Below the pieces are notes generated by a model, which saw only the letters and a program-made list of their open reading frames with translations, ran no database searches and was not told the DNA's origin. A stretch of 64,000 bases of DNA from Cristatella mucedo. Its lineage: Eukaryota > Bryozoa > Phylactolaemata > Cristatellidae. A program made the position numbers and the translations under genes. Below are positions 59,698 to 64,000 of this stretch, piece after piece. Every line of letters begins with the position of its first letter. Within the stretch, counting starts at the first letter, position 1. The stretch covers positions 6,667,001-6,731,000 of the forward strand of contig WPIO01000001.1 of NCBI GenBank assembly GCA_009760855.2, given 5' to 3'.

Positions 59698-59924
59698 CTG
59701 ATTCTATCAAACCACTTTGGGAGGATGGCTCATGTTTTCGATTAAGGGTAATCCTAAGCTTTGCTGTTTGGTCAAGTTATGTATCATTTAGCGCTAAGTA
59801 TTCTAGGAATGAATTTATCATAACTATAAAACATTTATAAACAGTCAGATATGTACGAACACAATTGAGAGCAAAGTCAAACGCTATTCTCTCCTCACTG
59901 AAAATTAAGACATCACTATATAAT
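59698..59924. other. Unassigned AT-rich sequence
   Basis: Nothing recognised. Confidence 0.4.
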
Positions 59925-60180
59925 AATAGCAATAATAATAGCAATACATTTGCATAGTGCCATCGGAGAACTCTTTCTAGTCACTTTAAACGTGTTGCAA
60001 GAAGAAGCATGGTCGAATGGCTAGTAGTACCATGCACAATGGCAACACGCATAACGTGGTTAGAGATGGTAGCATGCACTGGGTCAGCATGAAAATATCG
60101 TTAGTGGCAGCATGCACAGCGTCACTGCGCATAAGCACGGATTCCAAACAGTCACCGAGGCTTACATAAATCATATATAA
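59925..60180 (-). mobile_element. LINE tail and 3' UTR, decayed
   Basis: AAT-like run, CATAGTGCCATCGGAGAACT, TAGTCACTTTAAACG, then UTR blocks including GGTCAGCATGAAAATATCGT. Confidence 0.8.
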
Positions 60181-60184
60181 ATAA

Positions 60185-60318
60185 TTAGCTGACTTAGCAG
60201 CCTCATTTATATAGCGGCAGAAGAGACTCAACGACTAACGAAAGCTTGCAGGGGATCACATACTGCAGGACTCGAACCCACGACCCGGGTCGTGAAGAGC
60301 GAGCACCTTACCTCCATG
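60185..60318 (-). mobile_element. SINE-B copy, shortened
   Basis: B box GGGTTCGAGTCC, CACGACCCGGGTCGTG around it, and the tail TATAAATGAGGCTGCTAAG. The A-box region is partly lost. Confidence 0.8.
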
Positions 60319-60329
60319 GGTTAATAGCA

Positions 60330-60520
60330 AACCCGGAGGTTCTCCATACTTCAGGAGATCCCCGGATGACCTACGGCCATTTACATCTACACTCAGACAT
60401 CTCTCACTGAGGTAGCACTCAACCCAAGTTATCAACGTGCTAGGTGAATGCATGGACCAACCTAGGCATGTAGAGAGGTGCTACAGAAGGGTCTGGCGGT
60501 CAATAGTTTAACATGCTTCT
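60330..60520 (-). mobile_element. LINE RT fragment
   Basis: It covers the motif B neighbourhood: minus-strand pieces like WVECYLSERCLSVDVNGRR and SSGDLLKYGEPPG. Short and broken. Confidence 0.75.
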
Positions 60521-60524
60521 GATA

Positions 60525-62400
60525 GATAATAATAATATTCATAATATTAATTCTCTTGATAAAGCGCCCTCAGAGAACTCAATCTCTTTCTAGGCGCTTT
60601 ACATTTGCTGCAAAGGGAAACGCAATTGAATGGTGAGTAATATTATGCTTGATAAACAACATGAATAACATGGTTAAGGGTGACATGCACAGGGTCAGCA
60701 TGCAAATGTGGTTAGTGGCAGCATGCACAGTGTCAGGACGCATAAGCACACGAAGGACGAATCACAGGGACCCACTAAAAGCTGTCCTAAATAGGTGTGG
60801 TGTGTTTTTAAGTTTTTTTAAATGTGGTCAAGTCAGGGGATGTTGAGACCCAAGTCGCGAGTGAGTTCCAGGCTTTGGGAGCATACGAGCTAAATGCACG
60901 GTCTCCAAAGGATTTGAAGTTTGTACAAGGTATTGGTAAACTGTTGGATTCCGAAAAGCGGGTGGTGCGATGCTTGGCCTGGTGGGGGAGTAGATCTGAG
61001 AGATAGGCTGCAGCCAAAGAATGAAGTGACCTAGAAGTGAGCGACAAAACCTTGAAGTCGATCTGTTGCTTGACTGGTAGCCAGTGCAGGTCGGCGAGAA
61101 GTGGTGTGATGTGGCAACTGCGACGCTTACGACAGACAAATCTAGCTGCAGAGTTTTGCACCGGCTGTAATCGCCTGATTGCACATGCCGGTAGGCCAGT
61201 AAGAGGTGAGTTATAGAAGTCAAGACGGGATATCACGAATGCATGGACCAACTTAGACGTGGTATCATCTAAACAAGCCCGAATTTGAGCAATGTTATGT
61301 AGCTGAAAGTAGGCAGATTTGACTGTGGAGCTGATGCGGTCGTCAAACGAGAGGTCGCTTTGGAACACGACACCTAGATTTCGAGCTGATTCAACACGAG
61401 ATATGCTGGCAGAGTCAATTTTGAGCGTCAGCCTGTCCAATTTCTGAATCACACTGGGTTTTCCCATAACTAGTAAATTAGTTTCATCATCGTTTAGTTT
61501 TAGAAAATTTGCTGCCATCCATGTGCGGATGTCATCAATATATGCAGCAAGTGAATTGAGAGAATTTGAGGTGCTCGATGGCTGTGAGGGATCAAAGCAA
61601 AGGTACAACTGAGTGTCATCCGCATAGAAGTGAAAGCCTAGATTGTGCTTGACAATAACATCGGCAAGAGGGAGAGTATAAACCATGAAAAGAACCGGAC
61701 CTAGCACGGAGCCCTGAGATACCACATATTTCAGAGGTACCTCGGATGATCTTTGTCCATTCACGTCAATACTGTGGAGTCTCCCACTGACCTAAGAAAG
61801 ATATAGATATAGGAGAGATCTAGCATGTATATCTAGGATTGATAGATCTAGGATAGATCTAGAAGAGCCAGCAGAGTGGCGCCACCCCTATCAGTATCGT
61901 TTAGCAGTTCATTGTAAACCCGAAGTAGAGCAGCTTACTTAAGAGTTGTTTGCTCTAAATTTCGATGGGAACTTACAACTAGGGTCGTAGGGTGAATTGA
62001 TGCAATCATTGATCTGCTATTTGGCCATTCGTTCAAGTGTGTTAGATAGAATGGCGGAATAGAAAGTGGACGAAAGTTAATGAAATTCTCGCGATCGTTA
62101 ATGGTAGGCTTTTTAAAGAGTGGCATGAAAATCACTGCTTTCAGGGTGGAAGAGATTGCATGTGTAACATGGTACATAGTTACGATATCTGTTCGGTGGG
62201 CATTCACCGGGTCTATGCACTTTATAAGGAGAACTGTGTAGACAGGGCAGTGAAGACCAGCGGTCTTTTTAGTCAGAGAGAAGAATGGCGACGAGTTAAT
62301 TAGAGATACTAGAGGCGATAGAAGGCGGAGTGAGAAGAAGGAGAGCAGGGCGAGGAGAATGGTCTGCAGTCCGGCAGGGACGTCTGTCATGAGGGTGCGG
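60525..62400 (-). mobile_element. Young LINE, pre-RT to 3' end, interrupted
   Basis: From 3' to 5': tail, UTR, C-terminal domain and RT up to about 61790. About 80 bases of unrelated AGATCTA-rich sequence (61790-61870) follow, then the upstream RT and pre-RT part to about 62390. That part reads STLKAVIFMPLFKKPTIN and FRPLS, the family's LKKPxLDxxxxxNYRPxS block. RT motif A and its flank are lost at the interruption. Confidence 0.88.
60808..61764 (-). CDS. LINE reverse transcriptase fragment, 318 aa
   Basis: The frame has motif B as VVSQGSVLGP (residues 14-23; serine where the intact copy has proline) and motif C FYADDTQLY (46-54, catalytic DD 49-50). The complete C-terminal domain follows to SFGDRAFSSYAPKAWNSL. 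Motif A is missing, so the polymerase is dead. Compared with the 49.1-kb copy, it keeps the last 50 residues that the other copy lost to a stop. Confidence 0.88.
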   Translation of the reverse strand: MNGQRSSEVPLKYVVSQGSVLGPVLFMVYTLPLADVIVKHNLGFHFYADDTQLYLCFDPSQPSSTSNSLNSLAAYIDDIRTWMAANFLKLNDDETNLLVMGKPSVIQKLDRLTLKIDSASISRVESARNLGVVFQSDLSFDDRISSTVKSAYFQLHNIAQIRACLDDTTSKLVHAFVISRLDFYNSPLTGLPACAIRRLQPVQNSAARFVCRKRRSCHITPLLADLHWLPVKQQIDFKVLSLTSRSLHSLAAAYLSDLLPHQAKHRTTRFSESNSLPIPCTNFKSFGDRAFSSYAPKAWNSLATWVSTSPDLTTFKKT

Positions 62401-62657
62401 AGTTCCGAATGCGTTTTGCATACGAATCATCTACGAAGAATTTGAAGAGACGCTCTGCTAAGTCTCCGTCGGGATGACTGAGCAATCAGCTTGCTCGGGA
62501 GTTTTTGAAATGACGGCTGATTATGGTCGTAAGCATTTTTTGGTTGATAGATCAGTAATTCCGCAAATTCTCAATATGATTTGGACTTAGCTTTAGCTAA
62601 GCTGGATTTCTACGGACCTACAATAAAGTATGCACTACAATTTTTGTCCCTGTGAGG
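62401..62657. other. Unassigned sequence
   Basis: Nothing recognised between the LINE and the hAT element. Confidence 0.4.
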
Positions 62658-62844
62658 CAGCGGTTCTCAACCTATGGGTCGGGACCCCTTTGGGGGTCGA
62701 ACGACCCTTTCACAGGGGTCGCCTAAGATAATCGGAAAACACGCATTTCCATATTTTGCACGCAATAATTTTATGGTTGGCGGTAGCCACAACATGAGGA
62801 ACTGTATTAAAGGGTAGCAGCATTAGGAAAGTTGAGAACCACTG
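62658..62844 (+). mobile_element. SPIN-like non-autonomous hAT element, 187 bp
   Basis: It begins CAGCGGTTCTCAACC and ends GTTGAGAACCACTG, terminal inverted repeats of hAT type. Inside it has GACCCCTTTGGGGGTCGAAC, GACCCTTTCACAGGGGTCGC and ACATGAGGAACTGTATTAAA. All of these I recall as diagnostic of the SPIN (SPace INvader) family. The 8-bp flanks CTGTGAGG and CTGTATAG match at five positions, a plausible decayed target duplication. There is no transposase; such elements depend on an autonomous relative. Confidence 0.88.
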
Positions 62845-63573
62845 CTGTATAGTAATAACTATTTACCAATTGCTTATGCCTCAGAAGAATATAAAATGGC
62901 CATTATTCTCAACAATCGTTGCCTTTGTAACCAGGAAAGTGATTAACTTGAAATTAGCCCGTTGCCGAGAGAGCTGACTTTTGCGTTTCTTGTGGCTCAC
63001 AATTAGTCAGAAAGAACAGCAAGTGAATCAAAATTAACAAGTAATTAATCTGAAATCATACACACAAATTACTAGTTAAAATGTTCAGAAATGATTATAC
63101 CATCTAGATTTGCGGTTATACTGCAAAACGTTTTCTCAAAGATGCCCAAAACATATCCCCGTCATATTTTCGTTTTACCGTCCTTGGTAGCAGCGCTCAA
63201 AGTCTAATATATATCCCGGCGAAAGCCCTTACCCTTTGCTCTTCCGAGTAAGCTCCCGCGTTCTCCTTGAATTTTTCAAGATGAGCGCCAATGATGCGGA
63301 CTTTAAGTTAAGGGACTTTGAGCATCCCACTTTGGCGCAGCTCTTTATGAAAGCCTAAATGAGCTGCTCACAGTTTTCCGCCTGTTCCGACATCAATCGT
63401 GTGGCTCGTAAAAGTCGATAGTGAAATCACCCAGCCAAGAAGAGGCAATTCCAAATGCAAAGAATACAGAGAAAGTCGGAAAAGTCAGAGCTGAAGCTGA
63501 GATGGCTGCCTGGCGGATGATACATAACCGCTACGATCGGCAACTTACTACTTATCATAATAGTAATAGTACG
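62845..63573. other. Unassigned sequence
   Basis: AT-rich, no gene or repeat recognised. Confidence 0.4.
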
Positions 63574-63669
63574 TGTGGTACGATGCTTGGCCTGATGGGG
63601 GAGTATGTCGGAGAGATAGGCTGGTGCCATAGAATGAAGGGACCTAAAAGTGAGCGACAAAACCTTGAA
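63574..63669 (-). mobile_element. 96-bp internal LINE fragment
   Basis: It is nearly identical to part of the C-terminal domain at about 42850-42947 (GTGGTACGATGCTTGGCCTG ... AACCTTGAA), with neither tail nor 5' part. It is flanked on the left by AATAGTAATAGTACG. Confidence 0.85.
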
Positions 63670-64000
63670 ACTACTAGCTGGACTGAGAAAAGGAGATTCA
63701 AACGATTGTGCAGCAGGATCAGAGAAAGGCCGAGCATTTCAAAAAGTGCGCTGTCAGTTTTTAGCGATCTTTGATTGTGAAAAAAGAAGAAACTTGTTTG
63801 GCCTTTAAGCAACTTTGCAAATAAGGCTGTATAATCGGACAATATTTATCTGTAAATTACGGAGTTGCAGAGGCTTGCGACTCGATGCATCTCTAGCACT
63901 TCGCGCTGCGTCTCCATCGGGGATCTCAGGCTTCGATAGATTATAGAAAAATATAATATATATAATAAAGAGATTACAGTTTACGACAGATTTTTTATGA
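63670..64000. other. Unassigned sequence to window end
   Basis: No feature recognised. Confidence 0.4.

Overview
This is a window of animal nuclear DNA. The genes have introns with GT-AG borders, and the sequence is full of LINE and tRNA-derived SINE copies, microsatellites and decayed DNA transposons. Two conserved animal genes could be rebuilt exon by exon, both on the + strand: DNAJC11 (3414-31219, 13 exons; the N-terminal J-domain exons lie off the left edge) and AIF1 (38773-41346, 5 exons, complete, 143 residues). The protein sequences, dispersed SINE/LINE biology and patchy CpG content suit an invertebrate bilaterian, perhaps a lophotrochozoan such as a mollusc. The species cannot be named from the sequence.

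Layout. 1-3413: intron or upstream sequence of DNAJC11 with LINE and SINE debris. 3414-31219: DNAJC11, a mitochondrial outer-membrane/cristae-organising DnaJ protein, spread over 28 kb. Its longest introns (6.2 kb and 9.8 kb) hold SINEs, pogo- and mariner-like remnants and degraded LINE copies. 31220-38560: intergenic, with LINE/SINE pieces and a CpG-rich block at 36.0-36.9 kb. 38560-41770: AIF1 with a GC-box/E-box promoter and a poly(A) signal. 42.0-43.1, 48.7-50.2 and 60.5-62.4 kb: relatively fresh minus-strand copies of an L2/CR1-like LINE, two of them with long reverse-transcriptase reading frames. 47178-47753: a 191-codon frame that looks like a real single-pass membrane protein with a PDZ-ligand C-terminus. 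52.95-53.78 kb: a CTCGCTCCT-type minisatellite. 54.63-54.99 kb: a cluster of four near-perfect hairpins. 57431-58173: a likely solo LTR. 62658-62844: a short hAT element matching the SPIN family known for horizontal transfer.

How parts relate. The LINE family ends in a conserved stem-loop followed by (ATT)n. A tRNA-headed SINE family (here SINE-A) carries almost the same tail, so the SINE probably uses the LINE's reverse transcriptase. A second SINE family (SINE-B) has a different tail and no partner in the window. CpG is sparse across DNAJC11 and becomes common from about 32.8 kb, just beyond the gene's end. That is what gene-body methylation of a broadly expressed invertebrate gene would leave behind. 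No prokaryotic features, CRISPR arrays or true tRNA/rRNA genes were found. Family names come from my memory of the proteins and repeats; no database was searched.
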